From Rotaria socialis (lineage: Eukaryota; Rotifera; Eurotatoria; Philodinida; Philodinidae): a DNA stretch of 64,000 bases. The stretch covers positions 1 to 64,000 of the forward strand of contig CAJNYU010002344.1 in the NCBI GenBank assembly GCA_905331475.1, written 5' to 3'. The translations under genes were made by a program, and so were the position numbers. The notes beneath the pieces are model-generated. The model saw nothing but the letters and a program-made list of their open reading frames with translations, had not been told where the DNA came from and searched no databases. Shown piece after piece: positions 1 to 11,457 of the stretch; position 1 is the first letter of the stretch, and each line of letters opens with the position of its first letter.

Positions 1-280
1 TTGACCACGATTCTTTTTTGAGATCTGTTTTAAAGTTAAAATCAGAAGCAGTTTTACTATAAAATCGATCGGAACCAGAACCAAACGTTATAAAGAAAAG
101 CGATTCATAAGTGTTATTATCTTGTTTTGAGCATACATCATCAGATTCTATGAAACAAATACAAACAGTCAAAGCTCAAAAGAAATTCACACATACGAAT
201 TTTACAAGACGAGCCAATAAAATCATTGGAACACTCGCAGTAGTCTTCTTCATTATTCTTGCAATCAAAAATACTAGAAG
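1..280 (-). CDS. Partial secreted/membrane protein gene, 3' part missing (window edge)
   Basis: Two exons can be read on the minus strand. Exon 197-280 encodes an EGF-like tail (DCKNN..YCECSNDF.GSSCK). It is spliced by a GTATGT donor to exon 1-147, which runs off the window. That exon starts with the same phase and the same residues (ESxD-C) as the main exon of the complete gene at 1585-6113, and its product is clearly related (ITFGSGSDRF..KTASDFNFKT against ITFENGSDTF..KTPADYNFTT). It is therefore a paralogue in tandem, carrying an EGF-like exon that I do not see in the downstream copy. The first exon was not located; the upstream DNA to about 1100 resembles the 5' flank of the other copy. 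Function unknown; probably an extracellular adhesion or recognition protein. Confidence 0.6.
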
Positions 281-1357
281 CTAAAATGAAAATATAAAGA
301 TAAATTCTATTGTAGATACTTTAGCAGAAGGGAACCAACAAACATCGGCATGTTATACGTTGGAGCTCAAATAGTTTATTATCAAAGTCGACGGTAGAAA
401 CAGCGATTTTCTCTAATAGCTTGACGATGTTGTTTATCAAAACTGACGAATAAAACAAGATTTGTGACAACAGCTCAATAAACCATAGAATATCGGCATC
501 ATTTTACATGAATTTTTGAGTTGAAATCTAGATTCGCTGTATTTTCGTTGTAGATATAGTTCGGCTCTCTACCATATATGAAGTGAACCACAAACTTTGT
601 TTTCTTACATAGTTTTAAGTAGCAGTACTAGTTGGTGTTACATCAAGTCTTGAAAGTCATTTTCTGTTCCTCTTATGTCTTTTCACTATCTTACAAAATT
701 GATTGCGGCTCTTTCATTTTATTGATAATTGAGTTACAAGATATACTTTCATCGTCCGGTGTAGGATTTACGCTTTAATATGAAATAGAAAAAGCCAATA
801 ATTCAAACTGGCCACCTTGATAGAAACAATATTGAAGATACTTCTCTTACTCATGAAATGAAACTAAAACGCAAGATTATAGATTTTCTTTAAGTAGAAA
901 AAAAATCTTTTCGTTTTTCCCTAACAGAATATCTTGCAAGATTAATTTTACTAAGAAAATAAAAATGTGAATAAAAGACAATAATTAAAATTGTTTGCTT
1001 TTTGAACGAGCCATTTTGAATTCGTAGGAAACTATTCATATCAGGAAACAAAGAAACGTTTTACTTGAAACTTGAAACTATTTTCTCTACATGATGCATC
1101 AAAAGTGATGAATATCTAACAAATCTCAATAACCTTATTAGCTATGAATTTTAATTAAAATCAGTTTTTTTCTTAGTGCATAATGTCGATTTGTAATGGC
1201 TCAGCTCCTCAATGATTAAGGAAAATTAAAACTTATGGCTATAGTCTACAGATCAGACTTCGCCCATTATTAGCAACAACATGTACTGCTTCGTTGAATG
1301 TGGGTGTTAAATTTCATTTAAACAATAGCGAAAGGCTAGAATACTAGCTTGAGTAAT
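281..1357. other. Upstream region of the partial gene; diverged copy of 5400-6270
   Basis: No confident exon was found here. Several blocks match the 5' region of the complete paralogue: around 700-740 against 5620-5660, and 985-1090 against 6145-6255 (shared GAACGAG, TCAGGAAACA and ACATGAT words). This marks a tandem duplication with an offset of about 5.1-5.2 kb. Confidence 0.5.
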
Positions 1358-1561
1358 TAGAGGTGCTGGCTTAGCATTAAAAGTGAAAATAACACATTAG
1401 TGTATTATGCTAAAGAACACACTTAATGCCGATTTATTCACTAAATTAGCATTCCTAGCACGGATACTACTTTTACTGCTAAAGATTTCGTGTTCATTAA
1501 TTTTCCTTCAGAAATAAATCAATGAATTATTTTCCATTTTAATGCTAAGCCAGCACCTCTA
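1358..1561. mobile_element. Short hAT-like MITE with 8-bp target duplication
   Basis: A 204-bp non-coding element with near-perfect terminal inverted repeats of about 25 bp beginning TAGAGGTGCTGGCTTAGC. It is flanked by an exact 8-bp direct repeat TGAGTAAT (1350-1357 and 1562-1569). Terminal TA-G-x-GGTG and an 8-bp duplication fit the hAT superfamily. It lies about 25 bp beyond the stop codon of the adjacent gene. Superfamily assignment is inference. Confidence 0.85.
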
Positions 1562-1584
1562 TGAGTAATAAACTTGCCTATGTG

Positions 1585-4500
1585 TTATTTTTTTATAATT
1601 AATACTTCAATGTTTAGCGGATCCAACTTTTGTGCTTCAATCATAATCATAATTATCAAGCATCCGATTAGCACGAATATAATGTCAGCAAAATATACTT
1701 CATCAGTTTAAGAAATATATAACTGTTTTTAGACACTTACTGTGTTGAGGAGTGGTCGACGAAGTGCTGGTTATAGTTGTTGTAGTTTCTGTTGAATCTA
1801 TTGCGATTGGTACAGATGAAGATGATTCTGTTGAATCTATTGCGATTGGTATAGTTGAAGATGTTTCTGTTGAATCTATTGCGATTGGTACAGTTGAAGA
1901 CGTTTCTGTTGAATCCATTTCTGCGGAATCTATTGCGATTGGTGCAGTTGAAGATGTTTCTGTTGAATCTATTTCAGTTGAATCTATTGCGATTAATGTT
2001 GTTGAAGCGTCTATATTAAAAAATCGCATTCATCCATTGATTCTGGAAGACTTTCTCAAATAAATAGTGGGAAATAAAAATATGTGGAATCTAATGCAAT
2101 ATTTCAGGAAATCATCTTTATTAAATGCATGGAGTATGATCTATTTTTCTATGTTAGAAGCTAATAAAAGTAACTCATAGGTATACAATGCCGGTGGTGA
2201 AAGGATAAAAGTGCAGTTCTGGTTTCTAATCATGTCTATTGATATGTTTGAGTTTGAATTATGAGTCAGTTCTGCTTTAACTCTTAGTCCTGAGCATTTA
2301 AGATGATTTCTCTTCACTCAAAATAAAAAAATAAAATAAATTCTTCATATGATAGAAATAATTATAAGTCACAAGATTTTGAGGTGACGATTTTGTTTTG
2401 CATTGCGATTGGAAAATAATCGACTGTAAATCTTCTTTTCGTGCAACTCTTTGAAAATATATACCCTACTCGAATTAAATTGTATGTGAATAATAGAAAT
2501 CTCGACTAAATATTTAATTTAGATTTCAGTTATCGAAGCATACAAGTATATTGCAACATGATAAAAGTTAAAATATACTTTCCTATATTTTAGATAGGGC
2601 GTGTGATCACCTATGAAAATAATGCCAGGCTTTATCTGACATCGTAAGGTTTCTCTAAAATATTTTACTAGACTAGTTGCACGATGAAGTGTTACTCGAG
2701 CGTAGTCGTCATTTATAATCTACATGCAACAAATAACAAATGATGAATAGTTAATCTCTTTCAATGGAATTCGTTAATATATGTTTCAACAAGAAATTTC
2801 TTCAAACGCATGCAAATAAATAAAACATCTGTTGAACTGATACAATATAGAGAAAAGAGGTATAAACCATGAAATGCCTAGTTCGAATTCGAATATAAAC
2901 GAACACCCAACTGCATGATATCAATTCGAAAACAAGAGATAGAAGTAGATTTAGTTTTAGTTTTATATTTAGCTCAAGATGGAGTGGGTGTGAATTGAGG
3001 GCGACTAAGTGGTAACTGTGGTTGGCGGTGCGAGTGAAGGGGTGAGTATGAGGAGTACCCGGAAGGGATGCAGGAGAGGAGATACCCGGGATACTCCAAA
3101 TGTGAGTGTGGGTGAATGATACCATGGAGGAGTGCTCAAATGTGGGTGCGGGTGAAGGGTATATATGTATTCATATGTCGCGTATATCGGAAAGTTAAAC
3201 TAAAACTAAATCTAGGAATAGATTTAGTTTTAGTTTAGCTTTTTCAATTCTCCATTTATATTCGAACTCGAAGTAGACAGCTACTCATATAAACTAAATG
3301 GATTTTGTCTTGCTTCAACAGTTCGAACGGATATTATAAAATTATAGAAACAGTCCGATCCAGATGAATATTAATTTTTATCAGCTGCTCTAGTGCTGTT
3401 CAATAAATTCCAATCACCTAGACAATATATTGATGTGCTGTGATTTTGTCATGAATAATAAATTTTCGATAAAATAATAAAGCCCTTGAGAATCTCAATT
3501 TTTTACCATTAAGGTACTTTCTCTTAACTACTAACAAATTATCACATAAAAGAGACTAATTGATTAGCTGAGTAATTAGTAAAGCTAAACGTAAAACCAA
3601 TATAGAATTCGAGTTTTTCGTGATCAACTCTCTTTAATCAATCTTATATAAAAAGACAAATGTATTCTACTTCCCGCTTTCATTAGTTTTCGACTAAACA
3701 GTGAATACTGGATCCACTACTAAGCTGAAAATTTAGTCACTGGACTCTTCTCTACTGAAAATAATCAGCATGAAACATTCAATAACAATTCATGATGAGT
3801 GTAAATATTCAACGAAACTGAATCGCAGCTCATCTTAATCAATATCCGATTCTTCTGGAAACGACCATTCAACTGATATAGGAAAGTAGAAATCTGAAAA
3901 CTAGGTGTAGGATATCATTGTTCGCGAGTGGTTGAAATTGAGACGTTAAACTAAGTAGCAAATGGCTTGTTTGGAAAACAAGTTGTCATGTTTCAATGAA
4001 GTATCAAAAATAATGTTGAATACTCATTCTTTTGTTTTTATTGACGTTCAAACGAAAAGCTACGGCAAATTTTTGAAAGTAAAACCACAATTTATAATAT
4101 TATTGCTTAAAAATATCATATAATTTTTCTATGCGAGCAATAAATTACAAAAACAAAAGTTCACACGTATTTATGCCTGTCTTGCAAACTTATCTTGAAA
4201 GTAAATATCTTTACTTGAGCAATAATATCTCGACAAGTTCAATTATTTGGTATAATTCACATCAGATAAACACTAGAACAGTAACTGCCGAATGCAAAAC
4301 AATTCACTTGAACTTGACAATTTGAATTAGAATAAAATAAGAGAAAGAGAAGTCCTAGAATGTCACTTCCGATCTTGAACACATTGTGCTTACGTGGTAT
4401 TATTACAAATCTCTGCCAGACTCCCATTACCAGCCATCGTATGAACAGCAATTTCAACATTTTATCTAGCTGACCCTTAGAAGATGATCTTCAGTAAATT

Positions 4501-6113
4501 CATATGTTTTGTTATATCATTGAAGGAAAATGAAATTATGCAATTAAAAAGATGGACACTGGTGTTCTCATAAAAAATCAACAACGAACAAACTGAACAA
4601 GGTACTATAGAGTCGCGCAAGAAATCGCAGAATAACTGTCAACATGTATAGAAAGAATGCTAGATCGACTAACCTGTAGTAGAAGTATCATCGAGATCAT
4701 TTGTTGAATAAACACGTAATTCAATATCATCAATGGCTACGTCATTTCCATCACTTTCAACATCGTTTGAAATCATCAACAATACGACTGAACTATGTGT
4801 CGTTTCGAATGGAATACCATATTTTGACCAGCTCATATTGTAGCATGCTGGCACATCACCAGTACCTTTTTTTGCAATTACATTCCCACTTTCGTTAATA
4901 GCTCTAACTTCAAAACGGATATTTGGTTTACTCAAGCATTTTTCCTTTCTGACAACATTTGCGACATAGGCAGAAAATTCATAAAGTCGACCAATATGAA
5001 GATCGTCTGTTTTATAGTTGAAAATCTGAGGGTCAATTCTCTGCACATTTACCAAAAACATGTATCCATCATTATCATTGGTCGTATAATCTGATGCGTT
5101 ACCATGCCATATATTAAAGGGATCAGGAACTTCATTCACAAAAGCAAACATACCGTCATTTACGTCAAAAGTAAAGCTTTGGTTATGACTTGTAGTGAAA
5201 TTATAATCAGCGGGTGTTTTATTGGAAAACGTATCAGAGCCATTTTCAAATGTGATCAAGAAAACTGTTGTGAAATTTACAGCATCGTTGTCAGGACATA
5301 AATCAACAGATTCTATGAAAATACAGAATGAACTTATTTGCAACCTAAGTAAAGGTAAAATCAACAGAATTTTGAAGCCTCAAAGAGAAAAAGAGTAAAA
5401 AGACAAAAGTTAGATGACTATGCTATCGTACGTTTTCCCTCTTGGACTAATTATTTGCATACAAACCTCAACAACGATCTCTAACATAAATTCTAAGATC
5501 ACTCTTACAATGATGTTCTGAAACGTTTCTTATAGTAACTCTTAAGCAAATAAAAACTCTGGTTGATTGGAAATGATTTTATCTTTTCTCTAGGTGTCTT
5601 CAATGCCTTGTAAATGCACCCAGACTCTGTTATTTTACTGATAATGAGGTCAATACTGTCTTATGGGTCTTAAAAAAGCACACTCACGCATAGACAGTAC
5701 ACCAGCTGCCCACGGAAAAGCAATGGCTTGCCTTGCAAAAGGAAGCGATTACTGTCGCGCATATAATATAGTGGTCGCTTCTAGTTATAGTTTCACTATA
5801 TACATATCAGATAGCTGTCTGTAACGAAGTCTGCAAGATAGATTCTAATTACATGTTTGGAGTCAGAAATACAAACTAAAATTAGATGGCAATCCTTCGT
5901 TGCTCAGACTGTCATGATTAATCAGCTTCTGAAACAATTATGTAATGGTAGGAAAAAGTAAAGAAATAGAAATTAGCGATTACAATCGTTTTTGCTACGA
6001 TGAAACAATTTTTGTTAACAAGAAAAATAATTTTTCACAATACATTTACCTGAAACTCTAAGAATGATTAGTAGAATAATTAATTGTGTACAAACAATGT
6101 CTTTTAAAGACAT
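1585..6113 (-). CDS. Type I membrane glycoprotein with Ser/Thr-rich stalk (361 aa)
   Basis: Model: complement of 1585-1697, 1741-2010, 4674-5312 and 6050-6113; all phases agree. Residues 1-21 are a signal peptide (MSLKDIVCTQ..LIILRVS). Residues 22-230 form a cysteine-poor beta-rich ectodomain with many N-glycosylation sequons (NFT, NGS, NKT, NQS, NAS, NES, NMS) and a terminal GNDVAIDDIELRV typical of galactose-binding or MAM-like jellyroll domains. Residues 235-320 are a mucin-like stalk built from IAIDSTE/SST repeats. About residues 329-345 are a membrane helix, followed by a 16-residue tail ending IIKK. The third intron is 2.66 kb, long for this window, and holds a repeat element. A paralogue lies directly downstream at the window edge. 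The molecular function is unknown; I infer a surface recognition or adhesion role. Confidence 0.7.
1741..2010 (-). repeat. Imperfect repeats coding for IAIDSTE mucin stalk
   Basis: The third exon of the membrane glycoprotein is almost wholly made of degenerate units of about 30-40 bp encoding (D)STETSST.PIAIDS. Copy-number change here would alter stalk length without a frameshift only when units are multiples of three. Confidence 0.75.
2876..3290. repeat. Inverted-repeat element inside a 2.66-kb intron
   Basis: The ends match in inverted orientation: TTCGAATTCGAATATAAACG near 2884-2904 and its complement-like partner at 3258-3288 next to AGTAGCTGTCTACTTCGAG. The same terminal sequence (consensus TAGAGTAGCTGCCTAATTCG) occurs at two other elements in the window. 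A second palindrome (TAAACTAAAACTAAATCTAG and its complement) sits at 3193-3241. No coding capacity. Exact ends and target duplication were not resolved. Confidence 0.5.
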
Positions 6114-7099
6114 TACTTCGTTTTCGTATGAAAATGCTTATGGTATTGTTTGCTTTCTGAACGAGTATTTTTGGCTTAATGTCACAGCACACGTAAATCA
6201 GGAAACAGTTAGGAGTTTTTTTTTAGAAATCTGAAACTGTTGCCTCTGCATGATCACTTGCTAAATACACATAACTTCACAGCAGATTAAGTTTAACCAA
6301 AAACTTTTTTTATTTTTGAAGTAATTTTCGCACGAGTTTCGCTGATAAATTTTCAAATTCCAGTTGCAATCGAATTTAAATCAGAACTTCTAAGTATGGT
6401 ATTACAAATAAAAATTTCTCGCGAACATGATAAAACACAGTTTTCTCTAAATCGGCGAACTTTATTCCACTCTATTGTTTCTGTTTGTCACAGAGAAAGA
6501 ACAATGATGGGAAATAAAGAACGTGTCTCTAAAAAAGTCACTAAAAATAAAGAGAATTCAATATCAATTTAGAAATGACAATATGTTATTGTTAACATTT
6601 ACTAAAGAATATTTGCTGTCTATTCCAAAACTACTAGTTTGTTACTCTTTTTCATAAATGAAGTTGAAACGATGTAATTACAATTGATCGAACAATATGG
6701 TTATTTTGTATAGTTGTTGTTTTATAAGTTCACCTTTTCCGAATCCATAATCATTGTGTCATGATTCAAAATAAAAAGAGAAATTTCTACACAGGTGATT
6801 CAATCATCAACGAACTCTATTCTTCGACTTTTCAAAATCATATCATTACTGTGAGAAAGTTGTATTGAATTATTTTTGAGTAGAAATCTATCGTCAAAAA
6901 TAAACGATATGAGACAAAGCTCTTTTTCATGAAAAGACATATTTTCATTGCTGACTCGACCGTTGAGCTTGTGACATGCAACTAATCAAGCAAAACAAAC
7001 TTTTAATTATTATTTAGAAATATATTTTTTGTATCACTGATGAATCTAATAATGATAAAAATATTTTACTCATGGCTGAGGTATTTTAGTCATGCTGAA
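6114..7099. other. Intergenic region, promoter side of membrane glycoprotein gene
   Basis: AT-rich. The part up to about 6270 resembles the flank of the tandem paralogue; nothing recognisable beyond that. Confidence 0.5.
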
Positions 7100-8248
7100 T
7101 AGGGGGTGACCCTTTATCTTTATTAAATAAAGCAAAAATAAAGGAATAAATGATTTTGTGTTTTCAAGCGATAATCGAGTCGAAAGTATTCTAGAATTGT
7201 AGAACTCGTGTTTGGGAAAATTCTTATCATTGAATCGATGTCCTTTGACTGAAAACCGGGACTTCTGAAGTGAAATCGACTTGTGTTGTTTTACTAGTAC
7301 TTAGGGGATTNATTAAATAAAGCAAAAATAAAGGAATAAATGATTTTGTGTTTTCAAGCGATAATCGAGTCGAAAGTATTCTAGAATTGTAGAACTCGAG
7401 TTTGGGAAAATTCTTATCATTGAATCGATGTCCTTTGACTGAAAACCGGGACTTCTGAAGTGAAATCGACTTGTGTTGTTTTACTAGTATTTAGGGGATT
7501 TTAGTTAGAAAAATGGAGGTTAAATTAAAACTAATACCATATTCTGAATCAGTAATAAAAACGGAGGAAACCTATGCGACTTTCGAATATACTTTAGATA
7601 GTTATGATTTTATCTAAAAATTCACCCCGACTCCCCTCAGAGTTCCAGAACGCGAATCTCAGGAAAAATTGAATTTGATGAGCACCAACAAGCACTTAAC
7701 TCGTAAAATACTAGTAGAGCGCAAATTGGAGTCTGTGTAATCTATTAAAAGGAGATTTTCGTAAGGTCTACGTTTTGATCGAGAAACCCTGAGGGGGAAT
7801 AGGGGTGAATTTTTTGATAAAATCATAACTATCTAAAGTATATTCGAAAGTCACATAGGTTTGCTTCGTTTTTATTGCTGACTCAGAATACGGTATTAGT
7901 TTTAATTTAACCTCCATTTTTCTAACTAAAATCCCCTAAGTACTAGTAAAACAACACAAGTCGATTTCACTTCAGAAGTCCCGGTTTTCAGTCAAAGGAC
8001 ATCGATTCAATGATAAGAATTTTCCCAAACACGAGTTCTACAATTCTAGATTACTTTCGACTCGATTATCGCTTGAAAACACAAAATCATTTATTCCTTT
8101 ATTTTTGCTTTATTTAATAAAGATAAATGATTCATTTATCTTTATTTTCTAAAGATAAAGGATCGAAAAAAAAATTATCATTTATTTTTTAAAGATAAAT
8201 GATTCATTTACCTTTATTTAGTAAAGCAACACTAAATGATCACCCCTA
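7100..8248. mobile_element. Long foldback hAT-like element with TSD ATGCTGAA
   Basis: About 1.15 kb of non-coding DNA with ends TAGGGG(G)TGA and TCACCCCTA, flanked by an exact 8-bp repeat ATGCTGAA at 7092-7099 and 8249-8256. The two halves are inverted copies of each other: about 7105-7660 pairs with about 7780-8245. The left arm contains a direct duplication of about 195 bp (around 7115-7310 and 7312-7500) whose join holds the only N of the window (7311). That duplication may be a scaffolding artefact. No transposase is encoded, so it would depend on an enzyme elsewhere. Confidence 0.85.
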
Positions 8249-8256
8249 ATGCTGAA

Positions 8257-8750
8257 CATACTACGATAATAACGAAAAGAATTAGAAATAACAGCATACG
8301 AGTACAATGGTTCATGTGGTAACAAAAATCAGTTGCAATCGTTTTCGAAATTAAATTACCCCTACAACAATAAATGAGTCAAGCTATAAGATTTGCATTT
8401 TTTAGCTTATTTTTGTACGACCGATATTTTTAACGGCTCTCATTAAATCAGAAATGTTACTTGATGGATAACAGCTCTATGAGTAGGGTCCCATTTCCCA
8501 AAAATGTAGATTTGATTGAGGGAGCTGCAATTTGCGGAAAATACCGAGCAATGAATCATGCCTGGGAAAATCCAACATGTTTTTTCCTTCCTGTAAATAT
8601 ACCAGAGTACAAATCGTCAAGCGAATACACCATATACAGCGCACATGTTTCTTATTTGGAAGCGTTTATTCAAAGCGAAACAATAGCTTGTCTTGTCTTG
8701 TATTATAATTATTATTAGTATTTTAGAAGCTTCTTATTCTAAATTATAAG
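8257..8750. other. Intergenic; short ORF of uncertain reality
   Basis: Holds an 85-codon plus-strand ORF (8461-8718) with no recognised domain and no clear splice partners. I do not call it a gene. The promoter of the F-box gene must lie here. Confidence 0.35.
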
Positions 8751-10690
8751 ATGCAACGAAGAACAATGATTTTTGGTTACTCGATTATGAACAAGAGAAT
8801 AAAGCTAATGAATGAATCACATAGGTTAGTAAGAAAAAAACGAATATTATTTTAGCTGAAATCGATCCTCTTGCTTTGTTTCATTAAGTAAATCTCAAAC
8901 GACTTTTGAAGATCTTCCAAATGAAATTTTTTATGAAATTTTCGATTATCTTGATGCTATTCATTTGTTCCGATCATTTTCCAACCTCAATACACGTGTA
9001 CAAAATCTTCTTGGCAATTCAAGTCTTCTTCTAAAGGTTAATATTTCATCTATGTCGAAATCAAATTTTGAAGACTATAAGAAAGATATTATTCTGCCGT
9101 GTAAACATCGAATTATATCAGTAAATATATCGAACCCATTTGTTGTCGACATTATGTTTCGCCCAGTACGTCTTGCATCACAATTGCCTAGATTAAAAAC
9201 AATGATTTTGGATAATATCAAATCAAAATATCTTTGCAATATTCTCAAGCATTTAGCGTCTCTACGTAATCTATCATCATTAGTTTTAATACCGATTGAT
9301 CATTATCGAAATACAGATGAAATCTATCAATGTATATTTCGTTTGCCAGTGTTAAAATATTGCAAAATATCATTGAAGACACATTATCGCGATGATTTAC
9401 TACCTATTGCAACAAATATAACAAGTTCTATTGAACATCTTGTTATTCAACATAGCTTTTATCTTAAAGATCTCAATGCTCTGCTGTCGTACGTTCCACA
9501 CGTTCGTCGTTTAAAATTCCATTCATTCCATGGAAGTCATAGTAATGAACAAGAGATATTTTCATGTTCTTCTTCAAAGTTAACACATCTATCGATAAAT
9601 CTAAAAAGTGTTTCCTTTGATCAGTTTGAATTGATGACTCAAACATTATTTCGTCAACTTGATATTATACATATATCGGTAGACGACGATCGAACATATC
9701 TTGATGCAAAACGATGGGAAAATTTGATTCTATCTTTTATGCCACGATTACGAGTTTTTGATTTTCAACATATTGACGTTATAAAAAATATCGCTGTTGA
9801 CATTCAATCAATACATGAGCCTCTATTAAAACAGTTTGAATCTTCATTTTGGTCTCAACGAAAATGGTTCTTTCACTATCAATTTTACTCTGAGAACTGT
9901 CGAAAAAAAGTGATTTTACATTCAGTCAATCTTTATAGGTAAGAAACGAATATTTTGCTTCGATATTGAAGATTTCCGATCATTTTTAATTTGAAGGCGA
10001 AAACAATACACAATTAATAGGCAATTGACTGAATATGTGCCTCCGCGTTATCGAAAAACTAATATGGATGCTGTTAATCATGTTGAAATTGAAGGTGAAA
10101 AAGCGATTATGAAATGTGTAAATTATTTTCGGAATGCGACAAAATTGACTCTTTCGCAATGTTTTGGTGAAAGTAATTTTTGGCTTCGAATCAATCTCAA
10201 GCCGATACTTCCTGTAAAACGGTTAACTACACTAGTAATCAATTGTGACTATTTTCGTCTTGATCAATTGATTGAATTATTACGTCTTGCGCCTCATGTT
10301 CATACATTGACTATGAATGTTAACTCAATCAAATATTCGAATCGTAGTTCATTTCAACAGAATGAAGCGTTTCAATTCGTATCGAAGACGAATAACATTA
10401 CAAATGTGACTATTAAAGAAAGATGCGCATCAGCAAACAGTCAACTATATATTGATCTATGCCCTCGAATGCAACATCTGGCAATAGAGGGTTATTATAG
10501 ACATGCTGTATCGAACATACAATCTATACTAAGGGAAACTAAAACTAATATTCAACAATTATGTTCGATATGTATAACAAACGTGCGCAAATCAATAATC
10601 ACAGCATTGAAAACTATGATCGAATCAGAAAAAATACTTGATAACTACTCGATGAAATTGATTGATTATGATTTATATCTTTGGTGGTAG
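8751..10690 (+). CDS. F-box protein with leucine-rich-like C-terminal region (597 aa)
   Basis: Model: 8751-8824, 8889-9938 and 10021-10690; phases agree at both introns (donors GTTAGT and GTAAGA). Residues 31-70 form an F-box (TFEDLPNEIFYEIFDYLD followed by LFRSFSNLN), the module that docks on Skp1 in SCF ubiquitin ligases. The remainder has irregular leucine-rich segments (LPRLKTMIL, LRNLSSLVLI, VRRLKFHSF, KLTHLSINL), which usually form the substrate-binding part. Lineage-expanded F-box families of this shape occur in many invertebrates; the substrate is unknown. The start ATG in the first exon is chosen because it gives an open frame with matching splice phase; an alternative start nearer the F-box is possible. 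Confidence 0.75.
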
Positions 10691-10835
10691 TTATTTTTAT
10701 TTTTATTTCAAATTTGCAGAGTTTTTATCAGATTGACATTGTAAATCATTCTTTATTTTAATAAAGAAACTGAAGGGTTCAGTTGCGCGTGTAGGTTCAT
10801 TCACTTTAAGCCACATCCAAACCCTATTCATAACG

Positions 10836-11085
10836 GTATAAGCTCATAGAAGTATGATGTTGTGTCTGAGAAAAGAAAGAAATCTGCTGCTCTCTCATCC
10901 ATACACTCGTGATTGTCAATAAAGGAATAGACAAGAGTTTAGGCCGAAAGATAAAATCCTATTGATAATTGTATAAGCTTGCAAGAGTGTGAGGATATAT
11001 CTGATAAAATAAGAAGTCAAATCGCGGGGCTCTCATAGGATTACTTATGCTTGTCAATAGACGGGCAAAGAAGGGTTTTTATCGA
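10836..11085. repeat. Two imperfect tandem units upstream of the secreted peptide gene
   Basis: Units starting GTATAAGCT at 10836 and 10971 share ordered words: (A)AGAGTGTGA/AAGTATGATG, TCTGA(G/T)AAAA, GCTCTC(T)CAT and TTGTCAATA. The period is about 135 bp. The position just 5' of the coding start at 11173 suggests duplicated promoter sequence (inference). Confidence 0.5.
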
Positions 11086-11172
11086 ACTCTTAAGATCAGC
11101 ACTAGTTAAGCTGCGCTGTTCCTCTCGATATACATACACATACACAAAATAACAACAAGCAAAAACAAAATC

Positions 11173-11457
11173 ATGCAAAAGCTGTTGTTTACATTCGCTC
11201 TCATAACCATCCTCATCAGTGTTCAGGTGGCTCATGGAAAGGGATTCTGGTACGGTGTCACCGAAGCCGGTGTAGACGACGATAGCGAAGAGCTAGGCAA
11301 GCGTGAATGTATCTATAACGGATGTAAATGCAAGCTTGGCACGCCTCAAAATCAATATTGCCTAGGCGATAATGTTTACGAATGCAATCCAAATGGTGGC
11401 TGCTGCAAATATGGATATAGAGAGTCGTGCCATCAATGCGGCAAACTCAAATGTTGA
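11173..11457 (+). CDS. Small secreted ten-cysteine peptide precursor (94 aa)
   Basis: An intronless ORF with a clear signal peptide (residues 1-22, MQKLLFTFALITILISVQVA-HG) and a short acidic propeptide that ends in a dibasic LGKR (residues 41-44). A 50-residue cysteine-rich mature part follows, with spacing C-x4-C-x-C-x9-C-x7-C-x5-C-C-x7-C-x2-C-x4-C. Signal, propeptide and KR-cleaved disulphide-rich peptide is the layout of secreted antimicrobial, toxin-like or signalling peptides. The sequence does not say which, and I do not recognise the cysteine framework. An AATAAA signal follows at about 11519. Base composition is richer in G+C than the flanks, as expected for real coding sequence. Confidence 0.75.
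   Translation: MQKLLFTFALITILISVQVAHGKGFWYGVTEAGVDDDSEELGKRECIYNGCKCKLGTPQNQYCLGDNVYECNPNGGCCKYGYRESCHQCGKLKC

Noticed and set aside
1752..2063. Plus-strand ORF of repeated SVESIAIG
   Set aside because: Antisense shadow of the Ser/Thr-rich stalk exon, which has matching splice sites and phases on the minus strand.
8461..8718. 85-codon plus-strand ORF
   Set aside because: No domain, no splice partners and no clear regulatory context; kept only as a note.
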